NCBI GenBank assembly: GCA_003134375.1
Contig: PLAY01000050.1
Span: 1-47,712, forward strand
Source of the DNA: Limisphaerales bacterium
Lineage (GTDB): Bacteria > Verrucomicrobiota > Verrucomicrobiia > Limisphaerales > UBA11358
Reading direction: 5' to 3'
Length of the DNA stretch: 47,712 nucleotides
Shown here: piece after piece, positions 8,733 through 19,726 of the stretch
Numbering within the stretch: position 1 is the first letter of the stretch
How the letters are laid out: the number at the start of each line of letters is the position of its first letter
The notes under the pieces: generated by a model
The model's database searches: none
What the model saw: the letters and a program-made list of their open reading frames with translations, nothing else
Told to the model about the DNA's origin: nothing
Made by a program: the position numbers and the translations under genes

Positions 8733-9126
8733 TTTCAACAAACCATTCCGGCGGCCGGATCGCTTTGCCCTGTGTATCGGTAAATGCATGGACCGTATAG
8801 CCGCGCACCACCGGCTGGCCGGTGTCGCTTTGATTGATTTGGACTTCGAAGCGCAACCTCGCCCGCCCTTGCAGTTCCGCGGTTGAAGTGATGCGCAGCA
8901 GGTCGTCATATCGCGCGCCGCCCTGGAATTCGAGATGCGCCTCCACCAGCGGCAGAAAAACGCCCTTTTCCTCCAGCACCGTGTACGACATCCGCAACCG
9001 ATTCCGCATTAATTCCGTCCGCCCGCATTCAAACCATTCCAGCGCGCGCGAATTGTAGAACGTCCCCATCTGGTCCGTTTCACTGTAACGAACGCGCAAT
9101 TGAAGCACATCGCTGAGTTTGTTCAT
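8713..9126 (-). CDS. YbgC-type 4HBT acyl-CoA thioesterase
   Basis: 137-residue hotdog thioesterase of the YbgC/4-hydroxybenzoyl-CoA thioesterase family. The signature RYSETDQMGTFYNSRALEWF near residues 12-31 carries the catalytic Asp, followed by FECGRTELMR. Cytoplasmic; would hydrolyse short or aromatic acyl-CoAs. The ATG at 9126 lies eight bases after the stop of the reductase gene upstream, so the two form a transcription unit; an ATG at 9150 would overlap that gene. The C-terminus ends inside a heptamer array. Together with the PaaI protein at 20-439 this region has two distinct thioesterases near two aryl-CoA ligases. Confidence 0.87.
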   Translation of the reverse strand: MNKLSDVLQLRVRYSETDQMGTFYNSRALEWFECGRTELMRNRLRMSYTVLEEKGVFLPLVEAHLEFQGGARYDDLLRITSTAELQGRARLRFEVQINQSDTGQPVVRGYTVHAFTDTQGKAIRPPEWFVEMLKAKG

Positions 9127-9133
9127 TTGCTTT

Positions 9134-9952
9134 TCACCAATATTCCTCAACGTGGATCGTTCCCGGTTTCCCGGGCTGGTCGGTCTTGAAACCCCGGCCC
9201 TCGAGCATCACCTGGACGGCTTTCACCATGTCCGGATTGCCACAAAGAAAGACATCCGCCTGTGCCGGATCCAGCGCGACGCCGGACTCTTTTTCCACCA
9301 CCTCCTGTTCCACCAGCGCCTGCACGCGTCCCGTGCGCCCATGGAAATGCGGGTCTTGATCGGACTGCGTGATGCTGGGGATGTAAGTGAAGTTCGGCCG
9401 CAGCCGGGCCAGGCTTTCAAGTTCGCCGCGATACCCCAGGTCCCAGCCAAAGCGCGCGCCGTGCAGGACCACGAACCGGCGTTGGGTCTCATTCACCAGC
9501 ATCGTCCGCAGCATCGAAAGGTAAGGAGCCAGACCCGTCCCCGTGGCGATAAGCACGACCGCTTTGTCCGGCGGAACGCGGTCAAGCGTAAACAGGCCGC
9601 TGGCCTTCGGCCCGAGGAACAGCCGGCTGCCATACTTCAACGCAAAAAGACGCGGCGTGAGCTGGCCGCTGGTGATGAGCGTGAGATAAAACTCCGCATA
9701 ACGGCGCTCCACGCTGGATGACGCGATGCTGTACGCACGGCGGATCATCTCGTCCGGCTCAGGAACGATTTCCTCCGATGTGGCTTCCGCCACGCGCGGT
9801 TCACTGCCGAGCAAACCCAGCACGCCGAACTGGCCGGGCTTGAAATCGAAAGTCGCTGTGTCGGGCTTGGCGCGGAGAATCAGCAGTTGCGGGTTGATTT
9901 GCTCTCGTCCGATCACGGTGGCATTGTAAGGGCTTTCGTTTTTTTCGCTCAT
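9134..9952 (-). CDS. fpr: ferredoxin/flavodoxin-NADP+ reductase
   Basis: 272-residue FAD/NAD(P)-binding reductase. The FAD-binding motif RRAYSIASS is near residue 70, the nucleotide-binding GTGLAPYLSMLR near 136, and the CGNPDMV motif near 217. The C-terminus ends IHVEEYW, with the aromatic terminal residue typical of bacterial Fpr enzymes. It would shuttle electrons between NADPH and ferredoxin or flavodoxin. A link to the nearby indolepyruvate oxidoreductase, which produces reduced ferredoxin, is plausible but not proven. Start ATG 9952; the gene is divergent from the symporter at 10224. Confidence 0.9.
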   Translation of the reverse strand: MSEKNESPYNATVIGREQINPQLLILRAKPDTATFDFKPGQFGVLGLLGSEPRVAEATSEEIVPEPDEMIRRAYSIASSSVERRYAEFYLTLITSGQLTPRLFALKYGSRLFLGPKASGLFTLDRVPPDKAVVLIATGTGLAPYLSMLRTMLVNETQRRFVVLHGARFGWDLGYRGELESLARLRPNFTYIPSITQSDQDPHFHGRTGRVQALVEQEVVEKESGVALDPAQADVFLCGNPDMVKAVQVMLEGRGFKTDQPGKPGTIHVEEYW

Positions 9953-10035
9953 GGTTTTGGCGGATAGAATCTGACCGCCGCACCGTCACCCGTCAAGCGC
10001 CGCGTCTTGACCCCCCCATTGGATGTTAAGCGGTG

Positions 10036-10106
10036 GATGTTCGATGTCCGATGTTTTCCACCGCGTGCGGCAAATGACTTTGGACTTTGGACCGTGGACT
10101 CTGGAC
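10036..10106. repeat. two heptamer arrays upstream of symporter
   Basis: 10036-10056 has three units (gatgttc, gatgtcc, gatgttt); 10079-10106 has four (tttggac, tttggac, cgtggac, tctggac). They lie in the divergent fpr/symporter intergenic region. Confidence 0.8.
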
Positions 10107-10223
10107 TTTTTGCTACAAGTTATCTTTTCTAATCCACATATTTTGATTGCCGAATACCCGCTGTTTAACCCGCCAATCCGCTTGCTTCGCTGCCGTCAAA
10201 TCCTGCGTAATACCGCGAATCCT

Positions 10224-11744
10224 ATGAGCCCCATGATCTACATCTCGCTCGTCGTTCTCTATGTCTTCGTCATGCTCGCCATCGGTTACTGGTGCATGCA
10301 ACGCACCAAGAACGTCGGCGATTTCTTCCTCGGCGGTCGCACGCTCGGACCGTGGATGAGCGCGTTCGCCTACGGCACCACCTATTTCTCCGCCGTGCTC
10401 TTCATCGGCTACGCCGGACGGCTCGGCTGGGGCTTCGGCATCCAGACGATGTGGATTGTCATCGGCAACACCTTCGTCGGCACCTTCCTCGCCTGGCTCG
10501 TCCTCGCCGGACGCACGCGCGAAATGACGGCGCGGCTCAACGCGCTCACCATGCCCGAATTTCTCCGCGCCCGATACAACAGCGCGCCGCTCCAGGTCAT
10601 CTCGGCGGTGATTATCTTCGTGTTCCTCGTGCCGTACTCGGCGTCGGTTTATATGGGCTTGAGCTACCTGTTCCAGAGAACGCTCGGGCTGCAATATAAC
10701 GAGGCCCTCATCTTTCTCGCCGCGTTGACCGGCGTCTATCTCGTCATGGGCGGTTACTTCGCCGTGGCGGTGAGCGATTTCATCCGCGGCATCGTCGAGT
10801 TTTTTGGCGTGCTGACCATGGTGCTGCTGCTCGTGAGCATGAAAGGCGGGCTCTTCGCGTCGTTCACCGCGTTGATGGACCCCAAATACATGCCCGGTCT
10901 GCACGCGCCGCCGCCACCCACCGGCCTGGCGTTCCCCGGATGGATAACATTATTATCCTTGGTGCTGATTACCAGCTTCGGGCCATGGGCGCTGCCGCAG
11001 ATGGTGCAGAAGTTTTATTCCATCCGCAGCAAGGCCGACGTGAAGCGCGCCATGACCATCGCCACCGTCTTCGCGCTGTTCATGTCGTTTGGCGCGTATT
11101 ACAGCGGCGCGCTGACGCATCTGTTTTTCCCCAACCCGGCGACCGACCTGGCGTCCATCGCGGACGCGACGACGCACAAGCCGAACCTCGATCTGCTGAT
11201 GCCGTTTTTCATCACGAGTTTCGTGCCGCAATGGCTGGTGCTCATCATCCTGCTGATGGTGTTCTCGGCCTCGATGTCCAGCCTGTCGTCGCTGGTGCTG
11301 GTGAGCAGCTCGGCCATCGCGATTGACATTTACGGCGCGTTTGGCGACCGGGAAAAGAAATCCAAATCCACCATGATCCTGATGCGCGTGCTGTGCGCCG
11401 TGTTCGTGATACTGTCGCTGTTGATAGCCCTGAGCAAGGTGGACGTGATAGTGAACCTGATGGTGATTGCGTGGGGCGCGCTGGCCGGAGCCTTCCTCGC
11501 GCCGTACGTGTACGGACTGTTCTGGCGGCGGACGACCAAAGCCGGCGCGTATGCCGGCATGATCTCCGGAGTCGGCACGGCCGTGGTATTGTTTTTCTTA
11601 TGGGGCAAACCGCTGATACCCGTCGCCGGCGCCATCGCCATGTTCCTGCCGTTGCTGGTGGTGCCCGTCGTCAGCCTGATGACACGACCTCCAGCACCCG
11701 ACGTAGTTGCGACTGCGTTCGGAGATAAATCCAACCCCGGATGA
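10224..11744 (+). CDS. sodium:solute symporter family transporter
   Basis: 506-residue polytopic inner-membrane protein of the sodium/solute symporter (SSS) family, with about 13 hydrophobic segments. Typical features are the N-terminal LGGRTLGPW stretch, the GGYFAVAVSDFIRG motif and the ASMSSLSSLVLVSSSAIAIDIY segment in TM8 that lines the sodium site. It imports an organic solute with Na+; the substrate is not determined. Start ATG 10224 (MSPMIYISL); the frame is open to 10023 but that part reads repeats. The last codons (ATAFGDKS) are repeated 90 bases further on in the same frame, just ahead of a terminator, so the C-terminus appears to have been shortened by a repeat insertion. Confidence 0.9.
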   Translation: MSPMIYISLVVLYVFVMLAIGYWCMQRTKNVGDFFLGGRTLGPWMSAFAYGTTYFSAVLFIGYAGRLGWGFGIQTMWIVIGNTFVGTFLAWLVLAGRTREMTARLNALTMPEFLRARYNSAPLQVISAVIIFVFLVPYSASVYMGLSYLFQRTLGLQYNEALIFLAALTGVYLVMGGYFAVAVSDFIRGIVEFFGVLTMVLLLVSMKGGLFASFTALMDPKYMPGLHAPPPPTGLAFPGWITLLSLVLITSFGPWALPQMVQKFYSIRSKADVKRAMTIATVFALFMSFGAYYSGALTHLFFPNPATDLASIADATTHKPNLDLLMPFFITSFVPQWLVLIILLMVFSASMSSLSSLVLVSSSAIAIDIYGAFGDREKKSKSTMILMRVLCAVFVILSLLIALSKVDVIVNLMVIAWGALAGAFLAPYVYGLFWRRTTKAGAYAGMISGVGTAVVLFFLWGKPLIPVAGAIAMFLPLLVVPVVSLMTRPPAPDVVATAFGDKSNPG

Positions 11745-11820
11745 TACGAATCCCGCTTGTCGCGCCGTAGTGAACGAAGGCGGAAACCCGAAATCATCGC
11801 CACCGCATTCGGAGATAAAT
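11706..11820. repeat. duplicated symporter 3' end around a dispersed repeat
   Basis: 11706-11730 and 11796-11820 are related copies (20 of 25 identical by eye, ending ttcggagataaat) exactly 90 bases apart and in one frame. Between them lies the dispersed motif cttgtcgcgccg...gaaggcggaa. Only the TGA at 11742 interrupts a reading frame that would end in ATAFGDKSQSV. Confidence 0.7.
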
Positions 11821-11845
11821 CGCAAAGTGTTTAACCCGTAAGGAG

Positions 11846-11867
11846 CGGGCCGCATAGCCCGGTTTTT
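11846..11867 (+). terminator. rho-independent terminator after symporter
   Basis: Stem CGGGC/GCCCG with a six-base loop, followed by gttttt. It lies 13 bases after the second, apparently ancestral, symporter stop codon. Confidence 0.6.
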
Positions 11868-11958
11868 ACGCGGATATATCCTGATCGCGAAAAAACAGAT
11901 AACCGACAACAGACAACCGACTCTTGACAGCGAAAATGGTCAGACCCAGTCTTCCCGC

Positions 11959-13377
11959 ATGAAGACCGACGAGAAGCAACTCTCTGTCAATCGCACAGCG
12001 GCTGCGCCGGGAGATGATGATGACGTTGGATCGGAACGCGCAACGGCTGCAGTTGGATTGCCGCCCCACGCCGGTGAACTTTCCAAAAGAGCCCTGTTCC
12101 TTCGGGATGTTTTCCTGGTCCTGGCAGTTGCTTGGGCGGCGCGGATTTTGTTCATGCTGATTGTCCCTCCTGAAGCCCGGTCGTTTGATGTTACATCTTG
12201 GGAAGCCGTGGCAAAGACTTTGGAATCGGGAGGTAATCCGTATCAAGAAACGAGCTGGTTGAACTGGCCTCCCTTTTGGATGCAACTGATTTATGTCATT
12301 TCGAAAACAGCTGCCGTTTTGGGCATCCCGTTCCTGCGAGCGCTCCAGATTTTCCTCGTGCTGATTGAATCGTTCGTCATTATCGGTCTTTTCAAACTTG
12401 TTCGGGCGGTTGCCCCGGCGGCAAACGCCCGTAAAATCATCATTATCGGTCTGGCTCTCAATCCGGTGGCCATTCTGCTGGTTTGTCTGCACTGCAATTT
12501 CGACATTCTCGTCGCCCTGTGGCTGGTGCTGTTTATGGACCGTCTTCTCCGGTATAACCGCCACAATGAAACAACCGACTGGCTGGCGGCTTGTTTGTTC
12601 CTCGGACTTGGCGTTCTTACCAAGACAGTACCTCTGATCCTTGTTCCTTTGCTGGCAGGGGGATTCCGACGGGTGACGCCAAATGCGAAGTTTTTGGGGC
12701 TCAACCTGTTGTTTGGACCGGTTGCGCTCGGCATGAGTGTTATCTATGTTCTGGCGCCCATTGATGTCACGGCCAAGGTTATCGCTTATCAGTCCATCGG
12801 CGGTTTTTTCGGTATCTCCGGTCTATTGCACCTGGCCGGAATTGACACGCTGATAACCCTCTACAGTGCGCTTTTCTGCTTGTTGCTCGTCGTGGTGATG
12901 ACCTTGTCGTCCATCTGGTTCTGGCGCCGGCAATCGATTGGAGATCGGGAAACCATTCTATTTGGCGCTCTCCTGCTGGCAGCCATCCCCGCGCTTGGTC
13001 CCGGGTACGGCCCCCAATATATCTACTGGTTCCTGCCGTTTCTCATTGTCAGCTATGCAGCCTGCGGTGGTTACTGGCGGTGGATTTTGACGGGCTTTTG
13101 GCTGACGAGTGTCGGCACCTACCTTGTCGAGTACGCGCTGTTCCAAGGCCATGGCATGTACCTCTACAACATATTGGCCCATGCGCAAATGATGTCCCAA
13201 GCCCAGTTGGTCCTGGCTTGGGGTCAGAAATGGTCCACACATACAGGTCAAACCCTCGTTCGTCTCCCTCTTTTTGTCGCCTACCTGGTTCTGTTGGTTT
13301 CTGGAGCCAGCAGCCTTTTCCGAAACGTGAATCGGGAATGGTGGATGGGTGGTTCTGCCGGGAAATCTGCAAAATGA
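11959..13377 (+). CDS. GT-C-like membrane glycosyltransferase (DUF2029-like)
   Basis: 472 residues. A charged cytoplasmic N-terminus of about 45 residues is followed by some ten to eleven transmembrane helices. An acidic residue in the first periplasmic loop (SFDVTSWEAVAKTLESGGNP), followed by WPPFW, matches the layout of polyprenol-phosphate-dependent mannosyltransferases of the GT87/DUF2029 kind. Late segment GPGYGPQYIYWFLPF is also typical. It probably transfers a sugar from a lipid carrier at the outer face of the inner membrane. Start ATG 11959 has no clear Shine-Dalgarno; in-frame alternatives lie within the charged N-terminus. Acceptor and sugar are unknown. Confidence 0.7.
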   Translation: MKTDEKQLSVNRTAAAPGDDDDVGSERATAAVGLPPHAGELSKRALFLRDVFLVLAVAWAARILFMLIVPPEARSFDVTSWEAVAKTLESGGNPYQETSWLNWPPFWMQLIYVISKTAAVLGIPFLRALQIFLVLIESFVIIGLFKLVRAVAPAANARKIIIIGLALNPVAILLVCLHCNFDILVALWLVLFMDRLLRYNRHNETTDWLAACLFLGLGVLTKTVPLILVPLLAGGFRRVTPNAKFLGLNLLFGPVALGMSVIYVLAPIDVTAKVIAYQSIGGFFGISGLLHLAGIDTLITLYSALFCLLLVVVMTLSSIWFWRRQSIGDRETILFGALLLAAIPALGPGYGPQYIYWFLPFLIVSYAACGGYWRWILTGFWLTSVGTYLVEYALFQGHGMYLYNILAHAQMMSQAQLVLAWGQKWSTHTGQTLVRLPLFVAYLVLLVSGASSLFRNVNREWWMGGSAGKSAK

Positions 13378-13484
13378 AGGGTGAAGTTAGAATTCAGAAG
13401 CAAAAAGTCGTCCGGACTGCCTGACTTCACACATTCGTGTCAAAGCCGTTCGTGTCTTCGCGTTAGGGCGGTTCCAACTTTGAT

Positions 13485-13607
13485 GTAGCGCAGACATTCT
13501 TGTCTGCGGGTTTGCGGGACATTCTTGTCCCGTGTTTCATCCTCACGAAAGAGGCGACTGGAAAGTCGCCTGAATCCCGCAATGCGGGACTGGAAAGCCT
13601 GCGCTAC
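13485..13607. repeat. composite GTAG...CTAC palindromic repeat
   Basis: Outer ends GTAGCGCAG and CTGCGCTAC are exact inverted copies. Internal hairpins include GCAGACA/TGTCTGC, GGGACA/TGTCCC, GGCGACT/AGTCGCC and CCCGC/GCGGG. Same family as 8006-8140. Confidence 0.92.
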
Positions 13608-13651
13608 GTAATAACTGGAAATGCTCTAAAATTTGCGGCGGGGCGGTTTTC

Positions 13652-13675
13652 GAGGACGAGGACGAGAACGAGTAC
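13652..13675. repeat. hexamer array (gaggac-type x4)
   Basis: Units gaggac, gaggac, gagaac, gagtac. A related run on the opposite strand is at about 35922-35940. Confidence 0.7.
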
Positions 13676-13684
13676 GATTTCAAG

Positions 13685-14923
13685 TCAACGCCCGTACCAG
13701 GCGCACAACCGGGCAATTTCATCGCGTTGGGCGAGGAGACGGACCCGCCAGGCCAGATACGGCGAGTAGCTGTAATGGTAATCCACCATGGAAATGGCGC
13801 GGGCCACATCGGCCTCGGTCAAATTCGTCCGCTGTTGGCCCGCTGCCAGCCAGCGCCCCAACCATAAAATCACAGGATACAACAACGCCAGATTGCGGAA
13901 TCCTTCAATCAGTGGCCGGTCGTAAAAAGCCCGGCCGCAAAAGTGCAGACTCTGGATTTTAACGCGAAAGAAGCGGGTCAACATGGCTTCGATGGCGGGG
14001 GAAACCGGTTCAAAGCGCTGTTCGATGGCGGCGAATTCCACCGATTCCAGCCCTTCGCGCAGGGCGGGTGTGCGACCGGCCCGGACAAACCGCCAGGCTG
14101 CCCGCAGCATTTGCCAGCGGTGACGGCCGGGCGCACGCAGGTCTTCCACCGTGATCATCCGCGCGTGCTCCAACACCAACAGCCGGAAGAAAAGGCGGCT
14201 GAACCGGCCTGGCCGCGTCGGCGATTCGGGCAACGCCGGCAATTTTTTTCCGGCGCCCTGGAACAAGGCTTCCAAAATTTCATCCGCTCCCGGGCCGCTG
14301 ATCTGGCTGAAAGATCCCTTCTCCACCGCTCCGAGCCAATGCAGTGTCCGCAGAAACCTGAGCGTCAGGGGCGTTTCCTTCACCGCCAGGGACGTGTCGA
14401 GCCATTTGACAAAGCGCAACAAGTCCGGCCACTCCGTCCCGGGTCCGGCCAGCACGGCAGGTGGCGGTATGTCCCTGAAATGGTCCAGTGCGACGCACTC
14501 CGCCAATTTTTGAATCTCCGCCTTTTGCTCCAGCAGCGGCTGGCCGCAGTTGGCCGCGACCGAAGGACAACAGAACCGCAAACCAACGACCACTTTTTGT
14601 CCGGCGGGATGGATGACCAGTGGATAAAGCCGGCAGGCCAGCGGCTTGGCCTCCGCGCCGAATTTTGCATGGATGCGGCATCGGCCCGACGGGTCGAGGA
14701 AAACACACGCGCCGTCACTTTGGTGTCCCAATCGGAAGTGGCCGCCTTGGCCGACGATCATCAGGCCGGGATCAACGCCATCGGCCCTGGTCCAGCCCTG
14801 CTTTTCGATGCGCTGTTTGTCTTCCGGCAAAAGCTGGACGAGCAAGTGATTGCGGCAGCAGTCCGTGCAACCGTGGCAGCTCCAATTCTGAATCGGCGGA
14901 ATTTCAACGCGCAATGATTTCAT
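13685..14923 (-). CDS. CxxCxxCC zinc/iron-chelating (YkgJ-type) protein
   Basis: 412 residues. The N-terminal YkgJ-type metal-binding domain starts with the cluster CHGCTDCC at about residues 15-22 and continues with GACVFLDPSGRCRIH and CRLYPLV, each supplying further Cys ligands. The following 250 residues are helical and not recognised. Family members are thought to bind Zn or an Fe-S cluster; no specific reaction is established. Start is the ATG at 14923 (MKSLRVEIPP); the frame is open further upstream but without family-like sequence. A terminator at 15063-15100 lies upstream of this gene and ends the gene before it, so this gene should have its own promoter. Confidence 0.75.
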   Translation of the reverse strand: MKSLRVEIPPIQNWSCHGCTDCCRNHLLVQLLPEDKQRIEKQGWTRADGVDPGLMIVGQGGHFRLGHQSDGACVFLDPSGRCRIHAKFGAEAKPLACRLYPLVIHPAGQKVVVGLRFCCPSVAANCGQPLLEQKAEIQKLAECVALDHFRDIPPPAVLAGPGTEWPDLLRFVKWLDTSLAVKETPLTLRFLRTLHWLGAVEKGSFSQISGPGADEILEALFQGAGKKLPALPESPTRPGRFSRLFFRLLVLEHARMITVEDLRAPGRHRWQMLRAAWRFVRAGRTPALREGLESVEFAAIEQRFEPVSPAIEAMLTRFFRVKIQSLHFCGRAFYDRPLIEGFRNLALLYPVILWLGRWLAAGQQRTNLTEADVARAISMVDYHYSYSPYLAWRVRLLAQRDEIARLCAWYGR

Positions 14924-15062
14924 CCAAATGGAAGGAAGGATGTTCCGGTTCCGGGCGCGGGTTGCAAGCCTATTTGCTGTCCGATTGAACCGCGCAAAGC
15001 GCTTTGCGCCACGCGGCTTTACGCCGTCCATCCGTGGTTAAAAGACTTTGCGTCGTTGCGTG

Positions 15063-15100
15063 AAAAACAAAAAAGCCGCCCCGATTGCCCGGAACGGCTT
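15063..15100 (-). terminator. rho-independent terminator of the small gene 15109-15375
   Basis: On the minus strand AAGCCG...CGGCTT encloses an inner CCG/CGG stem and is followed by TTTTGTTTTT. It begins eight bases after the stop codon of the small minus-strand gene. Confidence 0.8.
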
Positions 15101-15108
15101 TGACTTCA

Positions 15109-15375
15109 TCAGGTAGAGGCGCCGTTCCGCATTGTTGGATTGGCCGATGGTCCGGAGCGGGCCGTCTTCTCTACCTTAAAAGGATTCCCTTTCATCTTCC
15201 GGACAGCTTCATCTTTCGTCGCGTCCAGGTGGGTGGGCGACTGGGTGACCGGAACCCGGAAGGGATTGGATAAAACAAATGTAAAGCCGAACTTGCGGCG
15301 GATTTTCGCGAGGCCGGGATGTCCGCCGTTGACGATCGGTTTGATTTCCGGACGTATGACTTGATTGACATTCAT
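15109..15375 (-). CDS. small basic protein of unknown function
   Basis: 88 residues (MNVNQVIRPEIKPIVNGGHP...), rich in Lys, Arg, Pro and Asn, with no signal peptide or membrane segment. I do not recognise the family. Support for its being real: it ends directly before a good minus-strand terminator whose form matches those after ferritin and PPDK, and its codons look like neighbouring genes. The segment NPFRVPV resembles SPFRVPV near the PPDK C-terminus, which may be coincidence. No Shine-Dalgarno is evident; a TTG at 15393 would add six residues. Confidence 0.55.
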   Translation of the reverse strand: MNVNQVIRPEIKPIVNGGHPGLAKIRRKFGFTFVLSNPFRVPVTQSPTHLDATKDEAVRKMKGNPFKVEKTARSGPSANPTMRNGAST

Positions 15376-15656
15376 TTTGGTTGAGGTATGCAAAAAGCGT
15401 GCCGATGTCCTCCAGCGGAAAAATTTGCCGCCGCGGGCAGCTTTTCAGAAAAAACTGAGTTCAACAACCGTGCCGGCACCTGACAAACTGGCTGTTTGTT
15501 GGACAGGAAGCGTCCACCTTCGTCCTGCAATGCGGGACCACGGTGGACAGGAAAACCGGCGCTTGACCCCGGAAACGGCCAGACCCAGACTCTCCAGCAT
15601 CCGGGATAACCAACCACCGGCTGGAAGATGGAGTTTTTATCAGAAGCGAAATTACC

Positions 15657-15970
15657 ATGAAAATAAAACTGACCCTGAGTGTTGCGATTCTCTTATTTTT
15701 GACCTCAGCCTCGGCGTTTGCCGCGGAGGCGGCGGGCCAGGTTGCCGAAGGCGGTTTGCGGCAGGTCGAACAATACAATTTCTCCATCCACGTTCTGGCC
15801 ATGCTCCAGGTGGGCTTCGGCTTTCTCATGGTATTTGTCCGGAACTACGGCTACAGCGCCACCACCGGCACTTACCTGGTCGTCGGGGCCGGGCTGCCTT
15901 TGTAACCGGCACCGTCGGCGGTTATCTCATCCGCGCCACCGGTTCCAAAGCCGCGCCGTACGAAGATTAG
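15657..15970 (+). pseudogene. Amt/Rh ammonium-transporter N-terminal fragment, frameshifted
   Basis: The frame from ATG 15657 gives a signal-like first helix (MKIKLTLSVAILLFLTSASA) and then IHVLAMLQVGFGFLMVFVRN followed by YGYSATTGTYLVVGAG, which is the start of an ammonium transporter of the Amt/Rh type. It stops at 15905 after 82 residues. Adding one T in the TTT run at about 15899 restores a frame that continues VTGTVGGYLIRATGSKAAPYED and stops at 15970, near the 16018-16050 stem. Either the gene has a one-base deletion or the assembly has an indel error. In both cases it is far shorter than a full Amt (about 400 residues), so it is a remnant or a small derived membrane protein. Confidence 0.6.
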
Positions 15971-16017
15971 GGCGTGTTCGATTTCCGTCCCTGACGGAAC
16001 TTTTCGGGCATCGCCAA

Positions 16018-16050
16018 AGAAAAAGCCACTCCGATTTCTCAGAGCGGCTT
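16018..16050 (-). terminator. ferritin terminator, GAAA tetraloop
   Basis: On the minus strand AAGCC...GGCTT forms a 12-base stem with two G-T pairs and a GAAA loop, followed by TTTTTC. It ends transcripts from ferritin and may also serve the convergent small gene. Confidence 0.85.
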
Positions 16051-16060
16051 TGAATTTTTG

Positions 16061-16112
16061 GTAGGGACGCCGCGCCGCGGCGTCCACGGACGGCCCGGCG
16101 GGCCGTCCCTAC
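16061..16112. repeat. GTAG...CTAC palindrome (gtagggacgcc type), copy 1
   Basis: Begins GTAGGGACGCC and ends GGCCGTCCCTAC, nearly a perfect palindrome. Lies in the ferritin 3' region directly before its terminator. Copy 2 is at 16802-16854 in the same relation to PPDK. Confidence 0.92.
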
Positions 16113-16171
16113 CTATTTCTTCTTCGCCGATTTGGCGGCTTTTCTCCCGGCGCGGCTTTCGCCGGACCTGC

Positions 16172-16687
16172 TCAGGCTTCCTTGTCGTCCGCGAGGAGCT
16201 TCTCGACGTGGCGATCCAGATCCAGGAGACTGCCGGCACAGGTGGCGGTCCGAACACGGTCCACCAGTTCGGCGGCCCAAGCTTCCTCCTCCACCTGTTC
16301 ATTGATGAACCAGTGCATCAACACCTGGGCTGGATAATCCTTGGCGGCCACCGCCGCTTCGTAAACCGCATTGATCCCGCAGGTATTGGCCTGTTCCATC
16401 GCCAGCGCCTGCTCCACCACTTCCAGCAGTGACTTGAAGTTCTGTTTCGGCACCGCGATGGCTGCCAGCTCGGGGGCAACGCCGCGGTCATGAACATGCT
16501 TCATGAACTTCTCCGCGTGTTCGCGCTCCTCGCCCGACTGCTTGGCGAAGAAAGAAGCGAAGCCTTTGAGGTTCCGGTTGCAGCACCAGACGGACAGGGC
16601 GAGATAGGCTTGGGCGGCGGTCAGTTCGCAATTGAGCTGGCGGTTAAGTTCCGTCAGCGTTTTGGAAGGAATTTTGGTTTTGGCCAT
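16172..16687 (-). CDS. ftnA: ferritin
   Basis: 171-residue bacterial non-haem ferritin that stores iron as a ferric mineral in a 24-subunit cytoplasmic shell. Ferroxidase ligands are visible: the Glu in NCELTAAQAYLALSVW (helix A), EEREHAEKF (helix B, two Glu and His), and the EQVEEEAW helix C region. The length is normal. The 3' untranslated part holds a stretch nearly identical to the end of the PPDK gene (encoding AAKSAKKK in another frame), then a palindrome and terminator, suggesting that this 3' end was duplicated from or to PPDK. No obvious Shine-Dalgarno. Confidence 0.93.
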   Translation of the reverse strand: MAKTKIPSKTLTELNRQLNCELTAAQAYLALSVWCCNRNLKGFASFFAKQSGEEREHAEKFMKHVHDRGVAPELAAIAVPKQNFKSLLEVVEQALAMEQANTCGINAVYEAAVAAKDYPAQVLMHWFINEQVEEEAWAAELVDRVRTATCAGSLLDLDRHVEKLLADDKEA

Positions 16688-16755
16688 AATATTGGTTTGT
16701 TGGCCTCTTTATGCCGGAGATTGGCGCGCCGGGCAAGCGCTCACTCGCCGGTTCG

Positions 16756-16791
16756 AAATAAAAAAGCCGCCCTGGTTTCCCAGGGCGGCTT
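16756..16791 (-). terminator. PPDK terminator, GAAA tetraloop
   Basis: Perfect 12-base stem on the minus strand (AAGCCGCCCTGG / CCAGGGCGGCTT) with a GAAA loop, followed by TTTTTATTT. Confidence 0.93.
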
Positions 16792-16801
16792 TGAATTCGT
16801 G

Positions 16802-16854
16802 GTAGGGACGCCGCGCTGCGGCGTCCGCGGACGGCCCGGCGGGGCCATCCCTAC
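16802..16854. repeat. GTAG...CTAC palindrome (gtagggacgcc type), copy 2
   Basis: Begins GTAGGGACGCC and ends CCATCCCTAC, one base from the PPDK stop codon and upstream of its terminator. Differs from copy 1 at only a few positions. Confidence 0.92.
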
Positions 16855-16855
16855 C

Positions 16856-19594
<2,739 letters not shown>

Positions 19595-19664
19595 AAATGT
19601 TCAATTCAAAATAATTGCGCTTTCAATTTCGAAAGGGGAATTCCACCGAAATAAAGCGGGTCGC

Positions 19665-19692
19665 AATTTATCAGACGCCCGCCCCAAGTCAA
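19665..19692 (-). promoter_or_regulatory. sigma70-type promoter of ppdK
   Basis: Minus strand TTGACT (19692-19687), 16-base spacer, TAAATT (19670-19665). The transcript leader would be about 65-70 bases. Confidence 0.65.
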
Positions 19693-19726
19693 CGAACGAA
19701 GCCCAAAAAGCCAAAATCTGCTGCAT

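Larger units (their letters stand above)
13378..13684. other. intergenic region filled with repeats
   Basis: 307 bases between two convergent genes, with no gene seen. It contains the composite palindrome 13485-13607 and the hexamer array 13652-13675. Confidence 0.7.

Noticed and set aside
8006-13607. Repeats considered as a CRISPR array
   Set aside because: No regularly spaced identical repeats with unique spacers, and no cas genes; they are isolated composite palindromes.
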